Part shown: piece after piece, positions 1 through 8,215 of the stretch
Layout: every line of letters starts with the position of its first letter
Numbering within the stretch: the stretch's first letter is position 1
From: Sphingobacterium sp. UBA5670
Lineage (GTDB): Bacteria > Bacteroidota > Bacteroidia > Sphingobacteriales > Sphingobacteriaceae
DNA: 64,000 bases
Assembly: GCF_002420705.1 (NCBI RefSeq)
Contig: NZ_DIIM01000021.1
Location: 333,046 to 397,045 of the forward strand
Direction: 5' to 3'
Translations under genes and position numbers: made by a program
The notes under the pieces: generated by a model
Told to the model about the DNA's origin: nothing
Databases searched by the model: none
What the model saw: only the letters and a program-made list of their open reading frames with translations

Positions 1-450
1 TCAATCGACAGAGATGCTTTTTATAAAGATATCAAGGCCCTCTTTAACGGTGAGACAATATATAAAGAAGAGTATACATTTAACAACCCTTCATTAACAC
101 CCAAAATACTAGAGATTAAACCGGCACCCATTTTAATTATTGAGGGCCTATTCATTTTCTATTATACGGAAATTAATAATTTAATCAATCATAAGATATT
201 TTTAAGCGCTGATCAGGATATCGCATTAAGAAGACGTCTACACCGCGATCTAGTTGAACGGGGCTACTTTGAAGATGATGTCATGTACAAATGGATAAAC
301 CATGTACTACCATCCTACAACGAATTCCTACTTCCCTATCAAGATACTTGTGATCAGGTCATATTTAACAATACCGATGAACCAGAACCAATCTGGGATA
401 TCACCAACCAAATTTCTGAAGAGCTCAAATTAAAGCTCAATTTGGTATAA
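1..450 (+). CDS. udk: Uridine kinase family protein (5' end missing)
   Basis: The reading frame is open from base 1 to a TAA at 448-450, so only the C-terminal 149 residues are present. Uridine kinase phosphorylates uridine and cytidine with ATP or GTP in pyrimidine salvage. The visible part fits the phosphoribulokinase/uridine kinase family: an IIEGLF strand (Walker-B-like region), then a segment with RRRLHRDLVERG, which matches the lid region where these kinases read R-R-x-x-R-D. The P-loop lies outside the window. The next gene, purH, has its own promoter, and a terminator follows this gene, so the two are separate units. The family is fairly sure; the exact substrate is inferred. Confidence 0.8.
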   Translation, partial: SIDRDAFYKDIKALFNGETIYKEEYTFNNPSLTPKILEIKPAPILIIEGLFIFYYTEINNLINHKIFLSADQDIALRRRLHRDLVERGYFEDDVMYKWINHVLPSYNEFLLPYQDTCDQVIFNNTDEPEPIWDITNQISEELKLKLNLV

Positions 451-466
451 AATTAAAACAATTTAA

Positions 467-500
467 AAAGGAGAATCTCATAAACAGATTCTCCTTTCTA
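467..500 (+). terminator. Intrinsic terminator after uridine kinase
   Basis: A 12-bp perfect inverted repeat (AAAGGAGAATCT / AGATTCTCCTTT) with an 8-nt loop is followed by a T-rich run. It lies 17 bp after the uridine kinase stop. Confidence 0.8.
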
Positions 501-518
501 TTTAAAGTACTTGATTTA

Positions 519-549
519 TTGGTATCAAGATTTTAAATACCTATCTTTG
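519..549 (+). promoter_or_regulatory. Bacteroidota-type promoter for purH
   Basis: A TATCTTTG -7 element (542-549) matches TAnnTTTG. A TTG (519-521) lies 20 bp upstream at the -33 position. The purH ATG is 23 bp downstream of the -7 element. Confidence 0.65.
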
Positions 550-572
550 CGCCACGAAACAAATCCATCATA

Positions 573-2099
573 ATGAACCATCCTGTAAAGATTAAAAATG
601 CATTGGTTTCAGTCTATTATAAAGACGGCCTCGCTCCTTTAGTTGAATTATTAAACAAATACGGTGTTACTTTCTATTCCACTGGTGGAACAGAAACATT
701 TATCAAAGATTTAGGTATAGATGTTGTTCCAGTTGAAGACCTCACCAGCTACCCTTCTATTTTAGGAGGTCGTGTAAAAACCTTGCATCCAAAGGTATTT
801 GGAGGAATTCTGGCGCGCCGCCCACTAGAATCTGATCAACAGCAGCTAGCCCAGTATGAAATACCCGAGATCGATTTGGTTATTGTGGATTTGTACCCAT
901 TTGAAGAAACTGTTGCTTCCGGTGCAGCCGAGCAAGATATAATCGAAAAAATAGATATCGGTGGAATTTCATTGATACGCGCAGCCGCTAAAAACTTTAA
1001 CGATGTCGTTATTATCTCTTCCAAAAATGATTACAAAGCGTTGGAAGAAATATTAGCAAACCAGGAAGGTAACACTTCATTGGAGCAACGAAAAGAATTT
1101 GCTAAACGTGCATTCAATACGTCTTCACACTACGATACAGCAATCTTTAACTATTTCAATCAAGAAAATCCACTTCAGGTATTTAAACAATCTGAGCAAA
1201 AAGCACAAGCGTTACGTTATGGTGAAAATCCGCATCAAAAAGGAGTTTTCTTCGGCGATTTGGACAAAATGTTTGACAAATTAAACGGTAAAGAACTATC
1301 ATACAACAACTTGGTTGATGTTGATGCTGCCGTTGCTTTGATTGATGAGTTCACAGAACCTACATTCGCGATTTTAAAGCACACAAATGCTTGTGGAGTT
1401 GCCTCTCGAACAACAATCAAACAAGCTTGGTTAGATGCTTTAGCATGTGATCCTGTTTCAGCTTTCGGTGGAGTTTTGATTACGAACGGTCAAGTTGATG
1501 CTGCAACAGCTGAAGAAATTAATAAATTATTCTTCGAGGTATTAATTGCCCCTTCTTATTCAGAAGAAGCGATCGCTATCCTTACGGCAAAGAAAAATAG
1601 AATTATTTTGGTTCGTAAAGACGTTACATTACCGGGACAACAGTTCAAAACTTTATTGAACGGCGTTATACTTCAAGACAAAGACAATACGATTGAAGGC
1701 CCTGAGCAAATGGTTACTGTAACGACAGTAGAGCCTACTGCGGAGCAGCTGCGGGATCTTTATTTTGCAAATAAAATTGTAAAACACACCAAGTCAAATA
1801 CAATTGTATTTGCTAAAAATGGCACTTTATTAGCATCAGGAGTTGGCCAGACTTCCCGTGTCGACGCATTAAAACAAGCTATTGAAAAAGCGGTCTCTTT
1901 TGGTTTCGACCTAAAAGGCGGTGCAATGGCATCAGATGCCTTCTTCCCATTCCCTGATTGTGTGGAGATCGCTTCGGAAGCTGGAATAGCAACCGTGTTA
2001 CAACCTGGTGGTTCAATTAAAGATCAGCTATCAATAGACATGGCTAACGAAAAAGGAATTTCCATGGTGACGACAGGTGTTAGACACTTTAAACATTAA
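573..2099 (+). CDS. purH: Bifunctional AICAR transformylase / IMP cyclohydrolase
   Basis: PurH catalyses the last two steps of de novo purine synthesis: formylation of AICAR with 10-formyl-THF, then ring closure to IMP. The 508 residues match the family length. The N-terminal MGS-like cyclohydrolase domain covers about residues 1-195 (STGGT at 36-40, GGRVKTLHPKV near 65). The C-terminal transformylase domain carries the Lys-His catalytic pair in LKHTNACGVA (K269, H270). The start is set by the promoter just upstream and by the usual N-terminus of the family. It is flanked by terminators on both sides, so it is probably monocistronic. Confidence 0.97.
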   Translation: MNHPVKIKNALVSVYYKDGLAPLVELLNKYGVTFYSTGGTETFIKDLGIDVVPVEDLTSYPSILGGRVKTLHPKVFGGILARRPLESDQQQLAQYEIPEIDLVIVDLYPFEETVASGAAEQDIIEKIDIGGISLIRAAAKNFNDVVIISSKNDYKALEEILANQEGNTSLEQRKEFAKRAFNTSSHYDTAIFNYFNQENPLQVFKQSEQKAQALRYGENPHQKGVFFGDLDKMFDKLNGKELSYNNLVDVDAAVALIDEFTEPTFAILKHTNACGVASRTTIKQAWLDALACDPVSAFGGVLITNGQVDAATAEEINKLFFEVLIAPSYSEEAIAILTAKKNRIILVRKDVTLPGQQFKTLLNGVILQDKDNTIEGPEQMVTVTTVEPTAEQLRDLYFANKIVKHTKSNTIVFAKNGTLLASGVGQTSRVDALKQAIEKAVSFGFDLKGGAMASDAFFPFPDCVEIASEAGIATVLQPGGSIKDQLSIDMANEKGISMVTTGVRHFKH

Positions 2100-2120
2100 G
2101 CAGATTCCAACAATTTATAA

Positions 2121-2150
2121 AAAAAGCTACCTTTAAAAAGTAGCTTTTTC
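2121..2150. terminator. Bidirectional terminator between purH and DUF1232 gene
   Basis: The inverted repeat AAAAAGCTAC / GTAGCTTTTT sits between two convergent genes and has T-runs on both strands, so it can serve both. Confidence 0.75.
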
Positions 2151-2157
2151 TATTTAT

Positions 2158-2523
2158 CTAGTTTTCACAGACATATTTGGAGCGCTTATACTGTTCCATC
2201 TCAGTACTGAGTTTGCGAATTGCATATCCAACAATAGCCACATCATCAATCCATCCACCTACCAGAATAAAATCAGGAATTGCATCGATCGGAGAAACAA
2301 CATATACAATCGTTCCGATAATAATCGATAGGTTCCATTTATCCATTTTATACTTTCCTGTAATTGTATCCTTGCACATCGCAATCAATACATTGAAATC
2401 ATCCATGTAGCCCCCTAGATTCCTAGCTTTTGCCTCTGCTTGCACAAACTCGGACTCCGTAATCTTACGGTGTCTGAACTGCTCAAACATACCTTTCGCA
2501 ATTCTTTTGATTCTATTGTTCAT
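2158..2523 (-). CDS. DUF1232 (YkvA-like) membrane protein
   Basis: A 121-residue protein with the DUF1232 core: a hydrophobic stretch with YVVSPIDAIPDF (about residues 75-87) followed by GGWIDDVAIVGYAIR. The family is widespread, of unknown function, and membrane-associated. The N-terminal half is basic (MNNRIKRIAKGMFEQFRHRK), suggesting a cytoplasmic face. The gene converges on purH. A TAATTTTG -7-like element (2528-2535, minus strand) and a 19-bp palindrome lie directly upstream, so control at the promoter is plausible. No more specific role can be read from the sequence. Confidence 0.8.
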   Translation of the reverse strand: MNNRIKRIAKGMFEQFRHRKITESEFVQAEAKARNLGGYMDDFNVLIAMCKDTITGKYKMDKWNLSIIIGTIVYVVSPIDAIPDFILVGGWIDDVAIVGYAIRKLSTEMEQYKRSKYVCEN

Positions 2524-2836
2524 ATTTCAAAATTAGTATTACTAATTTAACAATCCAAATCCCTAGATTCAAGCAGCGCTATACTAAAATTTACGTCGCC
2601 CGCTAAAGGGGCATTTCTAAGCGGTCAATTGATCAATATGTACAGCCATTCAGGTAGCACCTATTTGCATTTATAATTGAATTATTAGAATTTGACCGGA
2701 AGAAACAACAAAGACCAAACATAATTTTTATTATTTTTACAGATCGCTGTAGCAAAGTGTATCTTATCTCCGTATAATAGACAACACAAGCGCAATGTGT
2801 TTCACACAAAAAAATAGATTTTAATATTACACGGTT
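2524..2836. other. 313-bp divergent intergenic region
   Basis: This lies between the divergent DUF1232 and DUF4397 genes. Apart from the palindrome near 2540, no ORF, RNA gene or clear -7 element for the rightward gene was seen. Confidence 0.5.
2530..2548. promoter_or_regulatory. 19-bp palindrome at the DUF1232 promoter
   Basis: AAATTAGTA-T-TACTAATTT is a perfect 9+1+9 palindrome. It begins 7 bp upstream of the DUF1232 ATG and overlaps the TAATTTTG -7-like element on the minus strand, the usual place for a repressor operator. AT-richness raises the chance of coincidence. Confidence 0.4.
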
Positions 2837-3547
2837 ATGAAAAACTATAGATTTTTTAATTTTATTGCTATTGCATTAGCTGCTTTCTTTCTAACAAGCT
2901 GCCTAAAAGATAATGATGATCAACCAATTCCTGGTGCATTATTTACGATGGTTAACGGCTATAGCGATGCTAATGCAGTTATTTATTACGCAGACGGAGG
3001 AGCACTTCAAAACCCCAATTATCCATTGGGATTCAAAAGTTATGCACAAGTAGGCTTATTTACGGGAGCACGTAAAATAGCAATTTCTGCCGAATATAAC
3101 AGCGTCTTAACAGATACAACGGTTACAATCAAAGATAGCACCATATATACATCCTTTTTATTTGGAACTAAAACCAAACCCATACAAGTAATCACTACGG
3201 ATAGAATTAATAAGGATATTAAAAATACGGAGACCGGTTTACGCTTCTTTAATTTTGCTGAAGGTACAGATATGGTTAGCTTAAAAATAGGCGATCAGAC
3301 TTCTCCTTCAGAATGGACAAATAGAGCAAAGGAAACTCAGAATTCGGCAAGTGCTCACGAGGGATTTATCGCTCAAAAGAGTGGTACATTCACTGTCACA
3401 GCTCGTGATAAAGCAGGCAAGACCATTGCAACACGTAGCGATATTAAATTGGCAGAAGGTTATTATTATTCGTTGATACTCATCGGGAAAGCAAATGATG
3501 AGAAGAAGCCGTTATACATTGGTTTAGTCGCTCAAGCTGCAAATTAA
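2837..3547 (+). CDS. DUF4397 domain lipoprotein
   Basis: A 236-residue exported lipoprotein. The N-terminus has a basic start, a hydrophobic segment and the lipobox LTSC with Cys22. The next residues, LKDNDD, are acidic, which fits surface or outer-membrane sorting in this phylum. The body matches DUF4397, a beta-sandwich family: an early MVNGYSDANAVIYY segment, then YPLGFKSYAQVGLFTGARKI, where the family has its G-x-R turn. Function unknown. It stands alone, with a strong terminator downstream. Confidence 0.8.
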   Translation: MKNYRFFNFIAIALAAFFLTSCLKDNDDQPIPGALFTMVNGYSDANAVIYYADGGALQNPNYPLGFKSYAQVGLFTGARKIAISAEYNSVLTDTTVTIKDSTIYTSFLFGTKTKPIQVITTDRINKDIKNTETGLRFFNFAEGTDMVSLKIGDQTSPSEWTNRAKETQNSASAHEGFIAQKSGTFTVTARDKAGKTIATRSDIKLAEGYYYSLILIGKANDEKKPLYIGLVAQAAN

Positions 3548-3573
3548 AATACCCATATCTATATACTTTTTAT

Positions 3574-3612
3574 AACAGCGGCCGTCATGTAAACATGATG
3601 GCCGCTGTTTTA
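3574..3612. terminator. Strong bidirectional terminator
   Basis: A 17-bp stem (AACAGCGGCCGTCATGT paired with ACATGATGGCCGCTGTT, one G-T wobble) with a 2-nt loop is followed by TTTTATTTTT on the plus strand. It lies between convergent genes. Confidence 0.85.
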
Positions 3613-3633
3613 TTTTTAGTCTATACCGTAATA

Positions 3634-3939
3634 TTAAGGATTTTCTTTAGGTGCCACTTTAGAAATAACATAAATATCCTCATTATCCTTTTTCATCTTA
3701 TACTTCTCACGCGCAATACGCTGTACTTCCTGCGGATTTGATCGAATATCATTAATTGTTTTGATGATCGCCGCATTTTCCTTCAGATAGAAAGATCGCT
3801 CACTCTCTAAATTTGCTTTTTGCTTTTGATAGCTATACTGCGTGGCAAAGTCATTTCGATCAAAAAATAACATCCACACGAGAAAAGCCAAAGCGGCTAA
3901 CAAATACTTATTTCTTATTAAAGACCACAATCGTTGCAT
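3634..3939 (-). CDS. Septum formation initiator (DivIC/FtsB family)
   Basis: A 101-residue bitopic membrane protein: a short basic cytoplasmic N-terminus, one TM helix (about residues 12-26), then a coiled-coil-prone segment of about 50 residues rich in E, K and L. The C-terminal IAREKYKMKKDNEDIYVI segment matches the conserved end of the DivIC/FtsB family, which bridges FtsL and FtsQ/DivIB in the divisome. In relatives this gene often sits beside eno; here eno is more than 8 kb away. Confidence 0.8.
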   Translation of the reverse strand: MQRLWSLIRNKYLLAALAFLVWMLFFDRNDFATQYSYQKQKANLESERSFYLKENAAIIKTINDIRSNPQEVQRIAREKYKMKKDNEDIYVISKVAPKENP

Positions 3940-4085
3940 AAGACAAAAATACTATTTAGCTTTTATACTTAGGATATTTTCTTCAAAAGTTGAACTTCTT
4001 TAATTAAAGATATGGAATAATATGTTCAAAGTCATCATATACATAGAATAATCTTATCTTTAACAGTTCAAAAACGATCATTTCA

Positions 4086-4160
4086 ATGAAATATCCGTTC
4101 GTGAGACTAAACGGAGTTTTAACGATAAAAAGGATATTCCATATGATCATTAAAGAATAA
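4086..4160 (+). CDS. Possible 24-codon leader ORF before lpxB
   Basis: ATG at 4086 opens a 24-codon frame (MKYPFVRLNG...) ending 11 bp before the lpxB ATG. The stretch also contains a short hairpin (CCGTT at 4095 with AACGG at 4110) and inverted arms (AATATCC near 4090 with GGATATT at 4132). A TATCTTTA -7-like element lies at 4055-4062. No homology is recognised. It could be a leader peptide or chance. Confidence 0.2.
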   Translation: MKYPFVRLNGVLTIKRIFHMIIKE

Positions 4161-4171
4161 ATCATTGACAT

Positions 4172-5287
4172 ATGAAATACTATCTTATTGCAGGTGAAAC
4201 TTCAGGGGACCTACACGGTGCCAATCTTATTAAAGCGTTAAAAATTGAAGACCCTCATGCGACTTTCCAAATCGTTGGAGGAAATCTTATGCAAGCAGAG
4301 ACTGGGAAAAAAGCGCTGATACACACTTCAGAAATGGCTTTTATGGGCTTTATCGAAGTTTTGAAAAACCTGCATAAGATATCAAAGAATCTCAAACTTG
4401 TCAAAAATGATCTGCTAAAAGAAAAACCGGACGCTGTTATTCTGATAGATTTCCCTGGTTTTAATCTGAAAATTGCTGATTTTGCAAAAAAGCATGGAAT
4501 CAAAACATGCTATTATATTTCCCCTAAAGTGTGGGCTTGGAACCAGGGACGTGTAAAGAAAATCAAACGTATCGTCGACCATATGTTTTGTATTCTTCCT
4601 TTTGAGGTCGACTTTTACAAAAAGTGGCGCATGCCGGTTGATTACGTGGGCAACCCACTATTAGATGCAATTTCAAACTATAATTTCAATCCAAAATTTA
4701 GAGAGCAGCACGGCTTTTCAGAAAAACCGCTTATCGCACTTTTACCAGGGAGCCGGGAGATGGAAATTGCAAGCCTCCTTCCAATCATGGCAGAACTCCC
4801 CTTTTTCTTTCCCGTCCATCAATTTGTAATTGCAGGCGCCCCAAATTTTGAAGAAACCTATTACAAGCAGTTCTTTAAAGGTATTGATATTCCAGTAATC
4901 TTTGATCAAACCTACGATATTCTCAATAACGCAGATGCAGCTGTCGTTACAAGTGGAACGGCCACACTTGAAACAGGCATACTCAAAGTACCTCAGGTTG
5001 TTGTCTATAAAGCCAATCCAATATCGGTATGGATAGCAAAAATAGTCATCAAGGTCAAATTTATCTCATTAGTGAATCTAATTAATAATTTCCTCTCAGT
5101 GAGGGAATTGATTCAGGAGGATTGTACTGCATACGATATTTCCTATGAAGTAGGAGAACTGATTAATAATAAAGAGCATAGAGCAAGTGTGATGGAAAAC
5201 TATGATATTCTGGCAGAAAAGCTAGGTTCTCCTGGTGCTTCGGAAAAAACGGCCAAATTGATCGTAAAATATCTCGCTAAAATTTAA
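4172..5287 (+). CDS. lpxB: Lipid-A-disaccharide synthase
   Basis: LpxB joins UDP-2,3-diacylglucosamine and lipid X to give the lipid A disaccharide at the inner membrane. At 371 residues it has the family length. Visible landmarks are the start YYLIAGETSGDLHGA, the central YYISPKVWAWNQGRVKKIK, the LLPGSREMEI donor-binding turn near residue 193, and TSGTATLETG late in the protein. The start is the family's usual M-K-Y-Y-L. In many relatives surE precedes lpxB; it is not present here. The secreted unknown gene follows after 54 bp. Confidence 0.95.
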   Translation: MKYYLIAGETSGDLHGANLIKALKIEDPHATFQIVGGNLMQAETGKKALIHTSEMAFMGFIEVLKNLHKISKNLKLVKNDLLKEKPDAVILIDFPGFNLKIADFAKKHGIKTCYYISPKVWAWNQGRVKKIKRIVDHMFCILPFEVDFYKKWRMPVDYVGNPLLDAISNYNFNPKFREQHGFSEKPLIALLPGSREMEIASLLPIMAELPFFFPVHQFVIAGAPNFEETYYKQFFKGIDIPVIFDQTYDILNNADAAVVTSGTATLETGILKVPQVVVYKANPISVWIAKIVIKVKFISLVNLINNFLSVRELIQEDCTAYDISYEVGELINNKEHRASVMENYDILAEKLGSPGASEKTAKLIVKYLAKI

Positions 5288-5341
5288 ACTCTTTTGCCTT
5301 TAATTTGTCAAACACTAGTAGTCACAATTAATTAAAGCTTT

Positions 5342-5977
5342 ATGAAATCTAAAATTATTCTAGGCTTTTTTCTTTGCTTTGCAATGGCCTTAACAGGAAA
5401 AGCACAAGAAACACAACATATTTCTAAACTGGAAATTGGCAAAAAGGCAAAAAAAAATATCGATAGCAGGGACTCTACGGTTGTTATGCATATTGATACC
5501 TTGATCATGAAAGATAATTCTGCCCTATCTTTCTACGGCAAGAAAAATGTAAAACTAACCATTGGTTATGCTGAAATTGGAAATAAAGCAACGATTTATG
5601 GGACCGATGGAAAGAATAATGGTGCCAACTTTGACATCAATGCTAATTTCCAAAAATTGGGTTCCCTTTATATCATTGCAAAAGGAGATGACGCTTTCAA
5701 TGGGACCAAAACCTTTCCGAATGGAAATGGGGGAAAAGTCAAAGTCAATTTAATTGACGGAAGTATAAAACCGCAAACAACAAATAAGAAAGCTACTAAT
5801 TATATTTATGGTGATGTAGCAGCAGGCGGTCGAGCCGTCAATGCAAACACAGACTTGAGAAACATCTATGATCGGATTAAAACCGCTCCCACCGGATTGA
5901 GAGGCTTGCCTCAGGGACAGATTTATTCTGGAAGCCCTGGAACTGAAGGAACATTTGAACTTATTTCAACGCAATAA
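5342..5977 (+). CDS. Secreted protein of unknown function
   Basis: A 211-residue protein with a clear Sec signal peptide (MKSKIILGFFLCFAMALTGKAQ, cleavage after KAQ). The mature part is rich in G, N and K, with alternating short strands such as YGTDGKNNGANFDINANF, suggesting a beta-solenoid-like or loosely repetitive fold. No known family is recognised. It lies 54 bp after lpxB in the same direction and before a terminator, so it may be co-transcribed with lpxB. A cell-envelope location is likely; no function is claimed. Confidence 0.75.
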   Translation: MKSKIILGFFLCFAMALTGKAQETQHISKLEIGKKAKKNIDSRDSTVVMHIDTLIMKDNSALSFYGKKNVKLTIGYAEIGNKATIYGTDGKNNGANFDINANFQKLGSLYIIAKGDDAFNGTKTFPNGNGGKVKVNLIDGSIKPQTTNKKATNYIYGDVAAGGRAVNANTDLRNIYDRIKTAPTGLRGLPQGQIYSGSPGTEGTFELISTQ

Positions 5978-5995
5978 GAATATTGTTAAATCATA

Positions 5996-6032
5996 AAAAG
6001 CCGTATTATTCTTCTATAGTACGGCTTTTTTA
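5996..6032. terminator. Bidirectional terminator
   Basis: AAAAAGCCGTA and TACGGCTTTTT form a stem between convergent genes, with a T-run on either strand. Confidence 0.8.
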
Positions 6033-6048
6033 TCATTTCTATATTTTA

Positions 6049-7128
6049 TTACCTACATCCTCTTCTTTTAAGTTCGTAGGCCAATACTAATCGAGTCATC
6101 CGATCATATCGCGCGATGCCTTCCTGTTGATTGTTGTGTTTCAGGTACTGATTATAAAATATTCCCATCACATCGTCAACCCAACCCGTATACTGACTCC
6201 AGAAATACCTTTCTTTTTCCATATCGTTCAATACTTTCACACTTAATCTTCTCTTATAATCTTTTCCTAAATCAGGATACATGTTCTGAAGTTCACGTAG
6301 CATATAAAGCGTCGTCTGTAGATAAGCTGAGTATCGATAAAAAGCTTGGGGATGTTGCTCTAAGCGCACAAAAGCAATAAAATTTGCCTCATCTTCAAAA
6401 CCAATCCCTTGCTGGTGTGCAAGTTCGTGTACCGTTGTAAAGGGGATAAAGGTTACAGGCATTACAGTATTAACCTGTGATTCGTGTGTAAATGGATTAA
6501 AATAGCCTGAAACCCCAAAAAGAGAAACTATTCTACTATTTAGCGGAGATTTTGCTCCGATGTGCCCGCTTGACAGGAAATCTCCGAAAGTCGTATCCTG
6601 TCCTACCCATTTATTCAAGTCCTCTTGAATTGAATCTTTATGCTCTTCCCACTGCGATGGATCCACAGTTTCCCGTAAACTATTTGTACTATCCAGAAAT
6701 CTATTCAATACGACAAGATAGTCGGCCAGCTTTAAGCTATCAACTTGCAATTGTACATTTGTACTAATTGGTTTACGGTAATAATTCAAACCCCATGAGA
6801 GGTAAAAGAAAAAATAGAGCCCTAATATCAGATTGATGATAAACAAAAGCGAGCGAAAGGAATTTTTCCATCTTCCTTTCAATAAATTTCCGATCAACTT
6901 GACAGCCAAATAGAATAAAAATATAACAACTGCCGCATAAAATAGATCACCTATACTAAAAGGAATATAACCAAAAACAATTCTTGGCACATATCCATAA
7001 AGGCGATAAAAACCGCGCGCGTAAAATGCCTCAATCCACTGGCTATTTTTCTCGATCAAAGAAATAAGAAAAATCCCAATTAGAAGTAATACAGCAGTGA
7101 AAACAGCTATTTTATCGCGCTTTTCCAT
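6049..7128 (-). CDS. DUF3810 membrane protein with HExxH motif
   Basis: A 359-residue protein matching DUF3810. Three TM segments lie in the first 120 residues (near 10-25, 55-80 and 90-115), followed by a soluble domain. The soluble part holds HELAHQ with a downstream acidic GFEDEANF, the pattern of a zincin metallopeptidase (HExxH plus a more distal Glu). Activity has not been shown for the family to my knowledge, so protease function is an inference. The gene begins 19 bp after the nucleoid-associated protein gene and is probably co-transcribed with it. Confidence 0.8.
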   Translation of the reverse strand: MEKRDKIAVFTAVLLLIGIFLISLIEKNSQWIEAFYARGFYRLYGYVPRIVFGYIPFSIGDLFYAAVVIFLFYLAVKLIGNLLKGRWKNSFRSLLFIINLILGLYFFFYLSWGLNYYRKPISTNVQLQVDSLKLADYLVVLNRFLDSTNSLRETVDPSQWEEHKDSIQEDLNKWVGQDTTFGDFLSSGHIGAKSPLNSRIVSLFGVSGYFNPFTHESQVNTVMPVTFIPFTTVHELAHQQGIGFEDEANFIAFVRLEQHPQAFYRYSAYLQTTLYMLRELQNMYPDLGKDYKRRLSVKVLNDMEKERYFWSQYTGWVDDVMGIFYNQYLKHNNQQEGIARYDRMTRLVLAYELKRRGCR

Positions 7129-7147
7129 TCAATAAAATATAAAACGG

Positions 7148-8206
7148 TTAACTTTCGTTCTCAAAATAAAGCTTATAGTAGTTCATACCCTTATCCTCAT
7201 CATAACCTTTCTCAAGATATTCACGTTTACCATGAACATAGATATGAAAATTCTTATCCAGCTTTAAAACAGACTTGTAAGAAGATTCCATTTTTTTTAC
7301 CGCTTTATCTGCTATTTCAAAACTTGCCTGAAATGGAGAGTCAAATTCATCTTCAAAACCAGCTTTAAAGTCCTGAAATAAAGCAATCGCCTGCGGGTTG
7401 CCCAATACTTCCTCCTCAAACTCTTCCTGGACAAAAGTTTCCTTTTCCTTAAAGTAATTCATGGATTTGTTCATCAGATCAATCTTGTCCGCTTTCTCCA
7501 ATTCAAATGTTTCGTCTAATTTTTCCTGAACAAAGTTTTTATACACTTTTAGATAATTACCTGTCTGGTTGAAATTGTCATTCCGGACGCGTAGTTGTAA
7601 AAATTCATCCTTCCAATACACCGCCTCCTGTTGACGATTTGTCTGATCGAGAACCAGCACCTTATAACCTTCTTCTTCTTCTACATTGATAATAATACAG
7701 CCTTTGTCCAGTTTATTGATATTGATCGCCTCCTGCTCATATTCCAGCATAAAAGCTCCTTGTTCCGGATACACTTTCAGATAGGTCTCCTTATTTTCGG
7801 ATTTGAATATACCAATGGCATCATGTTCCTCTCCTTCTATCTGAACATTCTTTAAGGCAACAATATACACCTCGCCCCCCTTTATTTTTGGATGGCTAGA
7901 TACTTCATAAAGGTGTTTTGAAATCTGTTGTGAGAAATCGTGAAATGGAAGCTGCTCTCTAAAATATTGTCTTACAAAATAAAAAACTTCATTGAGCTCC
8001 AACTCTTCATTAGGATGATATAGGCGGTATACCTCATTCACCTTCGCAAAAGGACTCATAAAATACTGCATCAACAATCCAGGTAACACTTCATCTCCTT
8101 CAAGAGAAACAGGTGCATCTGACAAAATATAAAATTCATCTTGTGCCTTATTGCCCACACGATGAACAGACAATGCTTCGAACGTCGCATCTTGGTGAAA
8201 AAACAT
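7148..8206 (-). CDS. Nucleoid-associated protein, NdpA/YejK-like
   Basis: A 352-residue cytoplasmic protein resembling the 37-kDa nucleoid-associated family (PF04245). Supporting features are the early ALSVHRVGNKAQDE segment, a central region with EVYIVALKNVQIEGEEHDAIGIFKS split by beta-strands, and the C-terminal DKNFHIYVHGKREYLEKGYDEDKGMNYYK. These are typical of the Bacteroidota branch. Members associate with DNA, but their role is poorly defined. It is followed closely by the DUF3810 gene and preceded by the deacetylase-like gene, all on the minus strand. Confidence 0.75.
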   Translation of the reverse strand: MFFHQDATFEALSVHRVGNKAQDEFYILSDAPVSLEGDEVLPGLLMQYFMSPFAKVNEVYRLYHPNEELELNEVFYFVRQYFREQLPFHDFSQQISKHLYEVSSHPKIKGGEVYIVALKNVQIEGEEHDAIGIFKSENKETYLKVYPEQGAFMLEYEQEAININKLDKGCIIINVEEEEGYKVLVLDQTNRQQEAVYWKDEFLQLRVRNDNFNQTGNYLKVYKNFVQEKLDETFELEKADKIDLMNKSMNYFKEKETFVQEEFEEEVLGNPQAIALFQDFKAGFEDEFDSPFQASFEIADKAVKKMESSYKSVLKLDKNFHIYVHGKREYLEKGYDEDKGMNYYKLYFENES

Positions 8207-8215
8207 ATTCTTATC

